In this document: positions 7,730 to 14,550 of the stretch, in pieces
How the letters are laid out: every line of letters begins with the position of its first letter
How positions within the stretch are numbered: position 1 is the stretch's first letter
Assembly: GCA_005888865.1 (NCBI GenBank)
Contig: VBCL01000095.1
Location: forward strand, 1-14,550
DNA from: Betaproteobacteria bacterium
GTDB lineage: Bacteria; Pseudomonadota; Gammaproteobacteria; Burkholderiales; Casimicrobiaceae
Length of the DNA stretch: 14,550 bases
Reading direction: 5' to 3'
The notes under the pieces: generated by a model
Databases searched by the model: none
Seen by the model: only the letters and a program-made list of their open reading frames with translations
What the model was told of the DNA's origin: nothing
Program-made: the position numbers and the translations under genes

Positions 7730-8866
7730 TCAGCGCAGGAAGCGCTCGTCCTTGCCGATGACGGTGAGCTCCACGAACCTCGATCCACTGTGGTCGGTCG
7801 GCGTGAAGGTGACGCTGAAGCCGCCCACGTCGAAATCGCGGATCTGCTCCATGGCGTTGATGAATTTCTCGCGTGTCAGATCGGGCCCGGCGCGACGAAG
7901 CCCCTCGACGAGGACCTTGGCGGAGATGAACCCCTCGAGACTGGTGAACGAATAATTCTGCTTGCCAGTGGACGCTTCGAGGAGCTGCTGATAGTCCTTG
8001 ACCACCCGCGCCGACAGATTCCACGGAAACGGTACCACCTGCGAGATGCCCACGCCGCGGCCGGCCGCGCCGGATTCGTGCGCGAGCGCCTTGCTGCCGA
8101 CGAACGACACGTTCAGGAACTGCGGGTTGCAGCCCGCCGCGCGTGCCGCCTTGATGAACGCCGCGCACGATTTGTACGCCGAGATCATGACCACGCCCTG
8201 CGGCTCGATCTTGCAGATCGAACTCACGGCGGTCGCGACGTCCACCGTATTGCGCTCAACAGTGCCGCTGGCGAGGACCTTGATGTTCCGTTTTTGCATC
8301 GCGCGCTCGACGCCCGCCAGCCCCGCCTTGCCATAATCGTCGTTCTGATAGAACACCGCGATGCGATCGAGGGTCTGGCCCACGAGCTGGCCGACGAGCT
8401 TGTCGGTCTCGTCGTAGTAACTCGCGCGGATGTTGAAGATGTAGCGGTTGAGCGGGTTGCGCAGCGATTCCGCACCCGTGAACGGGCCGACGAACGGAAC
8501 GCGTGCGGCCGTGAAGATCGGTTTCGAGGCGTTCGACGTCGGTGTGCCGACGTAGCCGAAGAGCAGGAACACGCCGTCTTCGATCAACTTCTTCGTGTTG
8601 GCGGCCGCGCGGTCGCCTTCGTACCCATCATCGAGCGAACGAAGCTCGATCTTGCGGCCGTTGACGCCGCCCGCCGCGTTGACGGCCTGGAAGTACGCCA
8701 TCGCGCCGGCGCGCATCTCGATCCCCAGCTCTTGCGCCGGTCCGGTGAACGCCGCCGACTGGCCGAGCAGGATCGTCGTCGCGGTGACGCCAGGGTCGGC
8801 GGCGGCGGCGGCGAGCGCCGCTGTAGTCGCCAGCATCCCTCCAAGCCATCTCCATGCGTTTCGCAT
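7730..8866 (-). CDS. ABC-transporter periplasmic binding protein, branched-chain amino acid (Leu/Ile/Val) type
   Basis: This is a 378-residue type I periplasmic binding protein. The signal peptide is MRNAWRWLGGMLATTAALAA followed by AAADPGV. The mature protein opens with ILLGQSAAFTGPAQELG and AVNAAGGVNGRKI, the hallmark of the LivJ/LivK-like family (Peripla_BP_6). The pattern FGYVGTPTS and PFVGPFTGAESLRNP, then IAVFYQNDDYGKAGL, is also typical. The ligand cannot be told. No permease or ATPase gene is in the window, so it is an orphan component or works with a transporter elsewhere. The start at 8866 is fixed by a strong ribosome site (AGGAGGAG, a few bases upstream) and by the signal peptide; the open frame extends further but is not used. 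It heads the leftward run that continues with nudC. Confidence 0.9.
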   Translation of the reverse strand: MRNAWRWLGGMLATTAALAAAAADPGVTATTILLGQSAAFTGPAQELGIEMRAGAMAYFQAVNAAGGVNGRKIELRSLDDGYEGDRAAANTKKLIEDGVFLLFGYVGTPTSNASKPIFTAARVPFVGPFTGAESLRNPLNRYIFNIRASYYDETDKLVGQLVGQTLDRIAVFYQNDDYGKAGLAGVERAMQKRNIKVLASGTVERNTVDVATAVSSICKIEPQGVVMISAYKSCAAFIKAARAAGCNPQFLNVSFVGSKALAHESGAAGRGVGISQVVPFPWNLSARVVKDYQQLLEASTGKQNYSFTSLEGFISAKVLVEGLRRAGPDLTREKFINAMEQIRDFDVGGFSVTFTPTDHSGSRFVELTVIGKDERFLR

Positions 8867-8913
8867 CGACTCCTCCTGGTCGCGATCCCCGCTGCCACGG
8901 TCGCGCCGCGCAT

Positions 8914-8941
8914 ATGATAGGCGATTCCCGGCAGCGTGCAA
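8914..8941 (-). promoter_or_regulatory. Predicted promoter of the leftward six-gene run
   Basis: On the minus strand TTGCAC (plus 8936-8941) and TATCAT (plus 8914-8919) are separated by 16 bases. The predicted start is about 40 bases before the binding-protein ATG. The match is moderate, and the site lies in the 159-base divergent region between this gene and prfB. Confidence 0.5.
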
Positions 8942-8989
8942 ACGCGCAAGCAAGTCTTGGGCCAGGCCGCGGCACTGTGGCGCACAAGG

Positions 8990-8995
8990 TATAAT
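8990..8995 (+). promoter_or_regulatory. Predicted -10 element of the prfB promoter
   Basis: A perfect TATAAT lies 30 bases before the prfB ATG. No good -35 hexamer is found 16-18 bases upstream, so it may be a weak or activator-dependent promoter. The rest of 8867-9025 contains no gene. Confidence 0.5.
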
Positions 8996-9025
8996 GTGCG
9001 ATTACTCCGATTGCCAGCGAGACCC

Positions 9026-10130
9026 ATGGAAGCCGAACGTATCAACCAGGTCGCCAGTACGCTCTCCGGATTGCAGCGGCGCGCTGTCGATCTGCGGAGG
9101 TATCTTTGACTTCGACGTCAAGGCAGAGCGGCTCGCGGCGGTCGCAAAAGCGCTGGAAGACCCGGGTGTCTGGACCGACCCGAAGCGCGCGCAGGAGCTC
9201 GGCAAGGAAAGAAAACAGCTCGAAGGCGTCGTCGGCACACTGACCGACCTCGACGCGCGCCTGAAGGACAGCGGAGAACTATTCGAGCTCGCCCGGACCG
9301 AGGGCGACGACGCGACACTCGTCGCCGTGGCCAAAGACGTCGACGTGCTCGAGCGCACAGTCGACGACATGGAGTTCCGCCGGATGTTCCACAATCCGAT
9401 GGACCCCAACCCCTGTTTCATCGATATCCAGGCGGGCAGCGGAGGGACCGAGGCTCAGGACTGGGCGGCGATCCTGCTGCGCATGTATCTGCGCTATTGC
9501 GAGCGCAAGGGCTACAAGACCGAAATGCTGGAAGAGTCCGAGGGCGAAGTCGCAGGCATCAAGAGCGCGAGCGTAAAGGTGTCCGGCGACTACGCGTACG
9601 GCTACCTGCGGACCGAAACAGGCGTGCATCGGCTCGTGCGCAAGAGCCCGTTCGATTCCAACGCGCGCCGGCATACCTCCTTTGCCAGCGTGTTCGTGTA
9701 TCCAGAGGTCGACGAAACGATCGAGGTCGAGATCAATCCCGCGGAGTTGCGCATCGACACCTTCCGCGCCTCCGGGGCAGGCGGCCAGCACATCAACAAG
9801 ACCGACTCGGCAGTGCGCATCACGCACCTCCCGACCAACATCGTCGTGCAGTGCCAGAACGACCGCTCGCAACACCGCAACCGTGCCGAAGCGATGGCGA
9901 TGCTGAAGTCGAAGCTCTACGAGCTCGAATTGCGCAAGCGCCAGGCCGAGCAGCAGAAGCTCGAGGACACGAAGACCGATATCGGCTGGGGGCACCAGAT
10001 TCGCTCGTACGTGCTCGACCAGTCGCGGATCAAGGACCTGCGGACCAACGTCGAAAAAGGCAACACGCAGGCGGTGCTCGACGGCGATCTCGACGAGTTC
10101 ATCTCGGCGAGCCTGAAGCAGGGGGTGTGA
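9026..10130 (+). CDS. prfB: Peptide chain release factor 2, with programmed +1 frameshift
   Basis: RF2 ends translation at UGA and UAA codons. Reading starts at ATG 9026 and runs 27 codons to an in-frame TGA (9107-9109) in the context CGG AGG TAT CTT TGA C. This is the classic RF2 autoregulatory site: an internal Shine-Dalgarno-like GGAGG (9096-9100), the slippery CTT and a poorly read TGA followed by C. A +1 shift at CTT continues at GAC (9108) to the TGA at 10128-10130, giving 367 residues, the normal RF2 length. The tripeptide SPF that reads the stop codon is at residues 207-209 and the catalytic GGQ at 252-254. The longer frame upstream of 9108 is not the true N-terminus. lysS begins one base after the stop, as in many proteobacteria. 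Confidence 0.97.
9096..9110 (+). promoter_or_regulatory. RF2 programmed frameshift site
   Basis: The stretch GGAGGTATCTTTGAC contains a Shine-Dalgarno-like GGAGG, a 3-base spacer (TAT), the slippery codon CTT and the stop TGA with C in the following position. This spacing and content equal those of the E. coli prfB site. When RF2 is scarce the ribosome pauses at TGA and shifts +1, so RF2 controls its own synthesis. Confidence 0.95.
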
Positions 10131-10131
10131 A

Positions 10132-11615
<1,484 letters not shown>

Positions 11616-11638
11616 CGCTGGGCGGCCCGATCGCATTC

Positions 11639-11900
11639 ATGGCCGATCGCTACAAGACGTTCCGGGAATTCTATCCGTTCTATCTGGCGGAGCATCGGCA
11701 CCCGACCTGCCGGCGATTGCATTTCGTCGGCTCGACGCTGGTGATCGCGGCGATTGTCGCGGCCATTCTCACGCGCAATGCGTGGTGGCTCGCTGCGGCA
11801 CCGTTCGCGGGCTATGGCTTCGCCTTGGTCGGTCACGTACAGCCTCCTTGGCGACTGGGTCATGTTTCGCGATCTGCTGACTGGGCGCCTGCGGTTCTGA
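11639..11900 (+). pseudogene. DUF962/Mpo1-like membrane protein with internal deletion
   Basis: The start, KTFREFYPFYLAEH and RRLHFVGSTL, is typical of the small DUF962 (Mpo1-like, YGL010w-like) membrane proteins, which have about 100 residues. Two hydrophobic segments follow and the frame is good up to GYGFALVGH. Then the frame changes: the family's usual end is found in another frame as TYSLLGDWVMFRDLLTGRL, with stop at 11898-11900. The normal link between these parts is close to GHFFVEKNRPATFTY, so about 12 residues are missing. The observed 262 bases plus a 35-base loss would give exactly 99 codons. The uncorrected frame runs on to 12067 with a non-family tail that overlaps the convergent gene. 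Yeast Mpo1 is a dioxygenase of fatty-acid alpha-oxidation; the bacterial role is not known to me. Confidence 0.75.
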
Positions 11901-11995
11901 GGTCAACCGCTGGCCACGCGGACCCGGCGCCGCATCGAGGTCATCGGCTGAATGGCGCCCGACGCTTCCTGCTCGTGCGTTCCGCGCGTGGGCGC

Positions 11996-12556
11996 CTACT
12001 TTCCGATATTCCGCTCGATCCACTGCGCGAATGCGGCCAGGAATTTCTGCATGAACTCGCGCACTGAATCGTCGATCAACGCGCCGCTCGCATCGAAGAT
12101 CTTGGCGGCGTTGCCGATGTACGCTTCCGGCTGCGGCATGGCCGGCACGTTGAGAAAGACGAGCGACTGACGCAGGTGGTGATTGGCCCCGAACGCACCG
12201 ATTGCGCCCGGGGAGACGCTGACGACCGCACCCGGCTTGCCGCTCCACGCGCTGTCTCCGTACGGGCGCGATGCGAGGTCGATCGCATTCTTGAGCACAC
12301 CGGGCACGCCGCGGTTGTATTCCGGCGTCACGAAAAGCACAGCGTCGGCTTTCCGGACGCGGGCCTTGAAGGCCGCCGATGCGGCGGGCGGATGGGCGTC
12401 GTCGTCCTGGTTGTAGAGCGGCAGCTGACCGATCTCGACGATCTCGAGCTTGAGGGGTGCGGGCGCGATGGCCACCAACGCCTTGGCCATTTTGCGGTTG
12501 AACGATTCCTTACGCAGGCTGCCCACAAAGACGGTAACGTCACGGGTAGTGGCCAT
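11996..12556 (-). CDS. NADPH-dependent FMN reductase (ChrR/YieF-like flavoprotein)
   Basis: This is a 186-residue flavodoxin-fold reductase. The FMN phosphate loop GSLRKESFNRK is at the N-terminus and the family signature PEYNRGVPGVLKNAIDLASR lies near the middle. The fold is complete to the C-terminus. Relatives reduce FMN, quinones, azo dyes or chromate with NAD(P)H; which substrate this one uses cannot be told. The start at 12556 is chosen because a strong ribosome site (AAGGAG) lies just upstream and the flavodoxin fold begins a few residues later. The frame stays open upstream to 12754, but that part overlaps non-coding sequence and the antisense of tRNA-Pro. It converges on the DUF962 gene. 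Base use is like the other chromosomal genes. Confidence 0.9.
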   Translation of the reverse strand: MATTRDVTVFVGSLRKESFNRKMAKALVAIAPAPLKLEIVEIGQLPLYNQDDDAHPPAASAAFKARVRKADAVLFVTPEYNRGVPGVLKNAIDLASRPYGDSAWSGKPGAVVSVSPGAIGAFGANHHLRQSLVFLNVPAMPQPEAYIGNAAKIFDASGALIDDSVREFMQKFLAAFAQWIERNIGK

Positions 12557-12672
12557 AGATCTCCTTTTTTGGTTGGTCTTGGGGACAATCCGACTCCCGC
12601 CGACTGCGGGCCATCGTGCTGCCAATGATAAAGACAGCCGCGACCCGGGCAGGTTGCGGGCGCGTGCGCGGT

Positions 12673-12702
12673 TTGCCCGGCCGAAGGCCAGGATGGCATA
12701 AT
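12673..12702 (+). promoter_or_regulatory. Predicted promoter of the tRNA cluster
   Basis: TTGCCC (12673-12678) and CATAAT (12697-12702) are separated by 18 bases, placing the transcription start close to 12709, just before tRNA-Pro. The match is moderate. The remainder of 12557-12711 contains no recognised gene. Confidence 0.5.
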
Positions 12703-12711
12703 CGCCTTCTT

Positions 12712-12788
12712 CGGGGTGTAGCGCAGCCTGGTAGCGCTCTTGCTTTGGGAGCAAGATGTCGGAGGTTCAAATCCTCTCACCCCGACCA
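12712..12788 (+). tRNA. tRNA-Pro (anticodon TGG)
   Basis: The 77-base cloverleaf has the acceptor stem CGGGGTG with CACCCCG, an anticodon stem CTTGC/GCAAG with the loop TTTGGGA (anticodon TGG at 12746-12748), a T-arm GGAGG-TTCAAAT-CCTCT and an encoded CCA end (12786-12788). It is the first of three tRNA genes, spaced 43 and 32 bases apart. Confidence 0.97.
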
Positions 12789-12831
12789 GATGGCAGGTCG
12801 GCTTCAAGGTCGCGGCTTCTCGCTCCACCGG

Positions 12832-12908
12832 GCGCCCGTAGCTCAATTGGATAGAGCACCGGCCTTCTAAGCCGGCGGTAACAGGTTCGAGTCCTGTCGG
12901 GCGCGCCA
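12832..12908 (+). tRNA. tRNA-Arg (anticodon TCT)
   Basis: The 77-base cloverleaf has the acceptor stem GCGCCCG with CGGGCGC, the D-arm AGCTCAATTGGATAGAGC, an anticodon stem CCGGC/GCCGG with the loop CTTCTAA (anticodon TCT at 12866-12868), a T-arm with GTTCGAGTC and an encoded CCA (12906-12908). Confidence 0.97.
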
Positions 12909-12940
12909 CAAGCGCGGGTTTCCCGGCGGACGGCAGCAAT

Positions 12941-13017
12941 GGTGGCTGTAGCTCAGCTGGTAGAGTCCCGGATTGTGATTCCGGTTGTCGTGGGTTCGAA
13001 TCCCATCAGCCACCCCA
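12941..13017 (+). tRNA. tRNA-His (anticodon GTG)
   Basis: The acceptor stem GTGGCTG pairs with CAGCCAC, and an extra G at 12941 (G-1) faces the discriminator C at 13014, the hallmark of tRNA-His. The anticodon stem CCGGA/TCCGG encloses TTGTGAT with anticodon GTG at 12975-12977. An encoded CCA ends at 13017. It is the last chromosomal gene before the cassette-like region, which begins within a few bases. Confidence 0.97.
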
Positions 13018-13018
13018 T

Positions 13019-13025
13019 TTTAGGC
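13019..13025 (-). repeat. Possible degenerate attC core site next to tRNA-His
   Basis: On the minus strand this reads GCCTAAA, one base from the attC R'' core GCCTAAC found after the other small genes. It lies 7 bases after the MoaF-like stop and 1 base from the tRNA-His CCA end. A 7-base match can be chance; its position is what makes it worth recording. Confidence 0.3.
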
Positions 13026-13031
13026 CACACG

Positions 13032-13361
13032 TCATGCTGCGCCTTTGAGCTTGATCCGGCCGTTAAGCCGCATGAATCCTCCCTTAGCCGGTGTCACGAA
13101 CGTGTGCGCATCATTCGCGTTCAGATCGAGTACATGCACAATCGTGCTGCCAATATGCTCCTGCCAGGACAGTATGACGAGGCCGTCGCCAATGGCGATC
13201 GCATCATAGTCGACGGTGTCAGTAAAACCTGTATTTTCACCCGAGAGGATCTCCACCGTTAGTTGGCTTTCCGAGTTGAAGGTTATTCGCGGAACGAAAC
13301 CGGGAAACTCGATTTCGAGCACTTGGCCGACAAGTCGACTCGCTGCCCCAGCTGCGGTCAT
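13032..13361 (-). CDS. MoaF-like small protein in a cassette
   Basis: This is a 109-residue protein resembling the small MoaF-like beta-barrel family. Recognisable features are LVGQVLEIEFPGFVPRITF at the start, GFTDTVDYDAIAIGDGLVIL, then SWQEHIGSTIVHVLDL, and a final strand with FMRLNGRIK. It has no signal peptide or membrane segment. Members of this family are named after a gene in the Klebsiella moa region, but a biochemical role for short stand-alone copies is not known to me, and I do not claim a molybdenum role. The start at 13361 is chosen because AGAGGA lies 5-10 bases upstream; the longer in-frame reading crosses into the preceding broken gene. GC is visibly lower than in the housekeeping genes. 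It is the last cassette before tRNA-His. Confidence 0.72.
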   Translation of the reverse strand: MTAAGAASRLVGQVLEIEFPGFVPRITFNSESQLTVEILSGENTGFTDTVDYDAIAIGDGLVILSWQEHIGSTIVHVLDLNANDAHTFVTPAKGGFMRLNGRIKLKGAA

Positions 13362-13375
13362 TCGATCCTCTCGAG

Positions 13376-13473
13376 GCTTAGTAGGTGGGGCTTGAGCGCG
13401 GAGTCGCGAGCGCGCCGACGGGGACAAGGACGACGCCATATGCCGGCCGGTCCTGTTGAGCGTAGGGTTAGGC
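13376..13473 (-). repeat. Degenerate attC-like site between GFA remnant and MoaF-like gene
   Basis: On the minus strand it begins with a perfect R'' core GCCTAAC (13467-13473), 12 bases after the GFA stop, followed by CCTACGCTCAACAGGACC. The block CGCTCAAC also follows the R'' of the complete site at 14380 and resembles a usual L'' box. The opposite R' end is not clear: ACTAAGC (13376-13382) is the best candidate but departs from GTTRRRY at two positions. I call it a decayed attC with the left boundary uncertain. Confidence 0.5.
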
Positions 13474-13485
13474 GTCGCGCGCTGC

Positions 13486-13739
13486 CTACGCCACGTGCTC
13501 GATGTCCGGAGGCATGGACACCCAACTGTGCATTCGTTCCTCGTAGACCGAGAAGGTTGGAGCTGGAAACTTCGGGTCTGCGAACGTGCCGACCGGAATT
13601 GCGATGGAGCCCGCAAGGCCTTCGGCTGTGTAGAACACCGTTGACCCGCACTCAGGGCAGAACCTGAAACCCGAATCGGGTCGGATGTGACGTGAGCTTG
13701 AAGCTGGCCACAACTGCAAGATGCGGTTCGAGAAGTCAT
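13486..13739 (-). pseudogene. GFA-family (glutathione-dependent formaldehyde-activating-like) gene with internal deletion
   Basis: The start MTSRTASCSCGQLQAHVTSD followed by PIRVS, and the end FRFCPECGSTVFYTAEGL to FSVYEERMHSWVSMPPDIEH, are the two ends of a GFA-family (Gfa-like, CENP-V-type zinc fold) protein. The usual middle, with the CHC..CQ zinc ligands, is missing and the two ends lie in different frames. The bases ATTCGGGTTTCA at the junction make sense in both frames (IRVS in one, SGF in the other), which is what a deletion between short direct repeats would leave. The remaining length of 254 bases is one short of a multiple of three. Intact family members have about 130-140 residues, so roughly 50 are lost. 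With half of the zinc ligands missing it cannot be functional. It sits between two attC-like sites. Confidence 0.78.
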
Positions 13740-13762
13740 CGGTCAGTGGGTGGCGATTGAGG

Positions 13763-13820
13763 GCTTAATTTCGAATCCGCGGGTGCGCTTGAGTCCGTCA
13801 ACGGATACTCAGGGTTAGGC
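13763..13820 (-). repeat. Degenerate attC-like site between SRPBCC and GFA genes
   Basis: On the minus strand it begins with a perfect R'' core GCCTAAC (13814-13820), which contains the TAA stop of the SRPBCC gene. ATCCG and CGGAT inside it can pair as an inner stem. A candidate R' end, ATTAAGC (13763-13769), differs from GTTRRRY only in the first base. The resulting length of 58 bases is close to the shortest known attC sites. The changed first base falls at the crossover point, so the site may be inactive. Confidence 0.5.
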
Positions 13821-14273
13821 GGCACCGGACGAGAAACCTTTTTCAAGGAGCGCCTTCAGCCGCGCCAGATCCTTGCGGTTTGCCCGCCGCATAGCGCTGG
13901 CCATGAACGGTGCAAACAGGCGTGAGAAGCCGGCGGGGCGCCCGCGATTTCGCAGGCCCATGCGAGTACCGCCGCGGGCCGTGGGTTGCCACGTATACGT
14001 CGTTTCCATCGGGAATGGTCCTTGCGCGGTGCGCATGATGAGTCGCTCGTGCGGAACAAATTCGATTGCTTCGTACGTGTATGTGAGGCGCTTCCCTAGG
14101 AAGTGAGCTACGAACGAAACTCTCGACCCGACGCGCAACGGTGGCTGCGATTCCCATTCGACTGACTTGATGTTGACGTACCAGGCTGGTGCGTTATCGG
14201 GATTCGAGGCAAATGATGCAACTTCTGCTCGCGGTCGCTCGATAACGATTTCGGTAAAGACGTCAACCGACAT
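13815..14273 (-). CDS. SRPBCC superfamily protein (polyketide cyclase/START-like fold)
   Basis: This is a 152-residue protein of the SRPBCC (Bet v 1-like) fold. The beginning, VDVFTEIVIERPRAEVASFA, then NAPAWYVNIKSVEWES, has the typical first strand and helix. RVGSRVSFVAHFLGKRLTYTYE with EFVPHERLIMRT and TTYTWQPTARGGTRM give the curved sheet. The C-terminal helix MRRANRKDLARLKALLE closes it. The fold binds hydrophobic ligands; no specific ligand or catalytic residue can be assigned. The ATG at 14273 follows the complete attC site by 22 bases and the stop lies within the core of the next attC-like site, which is the usual tight packing of integron cassettes. No clear ribosome site is seen. Confidence 0.85.
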   Translation of the reverse strand: MSVDVFTEIVIERPRAEVASFASNPDNAPAWYVNIKSVEWESQPPLRVGSRVSFVAHFLGKRLTYTYEAIEFVPHERLIMRTAQGPFPMETTYTWQPTARGGTRMGLRNRGRPAGFSRLFAPFMASAMRRANRKDLARLKALLEKGFSSGAA

Positions 14274-14295
14274 GATGCCCCGATGCGATTGTGAC

Positions 14296-14380
14296 GCCTA
14301 ACGAACCAAGCTGACCGGTCGCGAGCGGACGGCGCGCAAGCGCCGCCGGCGAGGCGCCCGGGTTGAGCGAGAGGTTAGGC
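14296..14380 (-). repeat. Complete integron-type attC recombination site
   Basis: On the minus strand this 85-base site starts with R'' GCCTAAC and ends with R' GTTAGGC, a perfect 7-bp inverted pair matching the RYYYAAC and GTTRRRY consensus. Inside are an L''-like GCTCAACCCGG and an L'-like CCGGTCAGC that can pair around extra bases. A central hairpin, CGGCGC/GCGCCG with a four-base loop, lies at plus 14330-14345. This is the folded bottom-strand architecture recognised by integron integrases. It separates the MOSC gene, whose stop is in R'', from the SRPBCC gene that follows R'. Confidence 0.82.
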
Positions 14381-14550
14381 ATCCTCGACGACTCGATCAC
14401 CAACTCGCAGTTCCGCACCCGTTATGATTCTTGCCCGGAGGCCGCCCTTTCCGACGAAGAACTTAAGAGCTTCGCGGTGCGTCCTCTTCGCGAACAGGCT
14501 GCACGGCTCGCACAGCTCTAGCCCTTCGAATATGGCAGCCCCGACCTTGA
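14375..14550 (-). CDS. MOSC-domain protein, C-terminal part (cut by window edge)
   Basis: Fifty-seven residues are visible. They match the end of a MOSC domain: FEGLELCEPCSLFAKRTH, ALKFFVGKGGLRARIITG and ELRVGDRVV. The cysteines of LCEPC are the conserved ones of the family. MOSC domains are found in molybdenum-cofactor sulfurases and in small stand-alone proteins such as YiiM that handle molybdenum-dependent reduction of N-hydroxylated compounds; which kind this is cannot be judged from the C-terminus alone. The stop TAA is part of the attC core GCCTAAC at 14374-14380, as is common for cassette genes. The 5' part lies to the right of the window. Confidence 0.8.
   Translation of the reverse strand, partial: KVGAAIFEGLELCEPCSLFAKRTHREALKFFVGKGGLRARIITGAELRVGDRVVEDA

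Noticed and set aside
7790..8917. Plus-strand open frame of 375 codons
   Set aside because: It is antisense to the binding protein gene, is very rich in Arg and His without recognisable motifs, and has no supporting ribosome site.
8595..9107. Upstream extension of the prfB reading frame
   Set aside because: It overlaps the divergent binding-protein gene and its promoter; the true N-terminus comes from the ATG at 9026 through the +1 frameshift.
12616..12870. Plus-strand open frame with GVAQPGSALALGARCRRFKS and APVAQLDRAPAF
   Set aside because: Another classic false protein, the sense-strand translation of tRNA-Pro and tRNA-Arg.
12328..12939. Minus-strand open frame of 203 codons with GLEPVTAGLEGRCSIQLSYG and RGFEPPTSCSQSKSATRL
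   Set aside because: These are the well-known false peptides from the antisense of tRNA genes; they map exactly onto tRNA-Arg and tRNA-Pro, and the rest overlaps nadph-reductase coding sequence in another frame.
13032..13739. A continuous minus-strand frame of 235 codons
   Set aside because: It joins the first 26 residues of the broken GFA gene, out-of-frame sequence, an attC-like site and the MoaF-like gene. The real gene starts at 13361 with its own ribosome site.

Overview
The window is a high-GC chromosomal segment that looks betaproteobacterial. The order dedD-cvpA-purF-metZ, the prfB-lysS pair and the ppi-ppi-lpxH block are all typical of Burkholderiales-like genomes. Nothing in the sequence fixes the genus. 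I used no database search, so family names come from recognised motifs and remembered family sequences.

Layout. (1) 1-2750 (+): end of a SPOR-domain dedD gene, then cvpA and purF in one tight operon. (2) 2751-2943: a control region with a consensus-like sigma70 promoter, a SAM-II-type riboswitch and an intrinsic terminator. It leads into metZ (2944-4188, +), so methionine synthesis by direct sulfhydrylation is probably SAM-repressed. (3) 4210-8866 (-): a run of six genes transcribed leftward: an amino-acid-type periplasmic binding protein, nudC, a secreted TPR protein, a periplasmic and a cytoplasmic cyclophilin, and lpxH. (4) 9026-11615 (+): prfB with the classic RF2 programmed +1 frameshift, then lysS, which is broken by a frameshift near 11200. 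(5) 11639-12556: a DUF962/Mpo1-like gene (+) broken by a short internal deletion, convergent with an intact NADPH-dependent FMN reductase (-). (6) 12712-13017 (+): a tRNA-Pro(TGG), tRNA-Arg(TCT), tRNA-His(GTG) cluster. (7) 13019-14550: a run of small minus-strand genes of visibly lower GC, separated by integron-type attC sites. One attC is complete (14296-14380) and others look degenerate.

The most interesting part is region 7. It reads as the distal end of an integron cassette array, or an integrase-less attC cluster, ending against tRNA-His. Its cassettes are, from right to left, a MOSC-domain protein (partial), an SRPBCC protein, a GFA-family gene broken by internal deletion, and a MoaF-like small protein. 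No integrase gene is inside the window; if there is one, cassette orientation places it to the right of 14550.

A second theme is that three genes within 2.6 kb (lysS, DUF962, GFA) carry short frame-disrupting losses. At two of them the junction reads correctly in both frames, as expected for deletion between short direct repeats. lysS is normally essential, so either the assembly is wrong there or another lysyl-tRNA synthetase exists.
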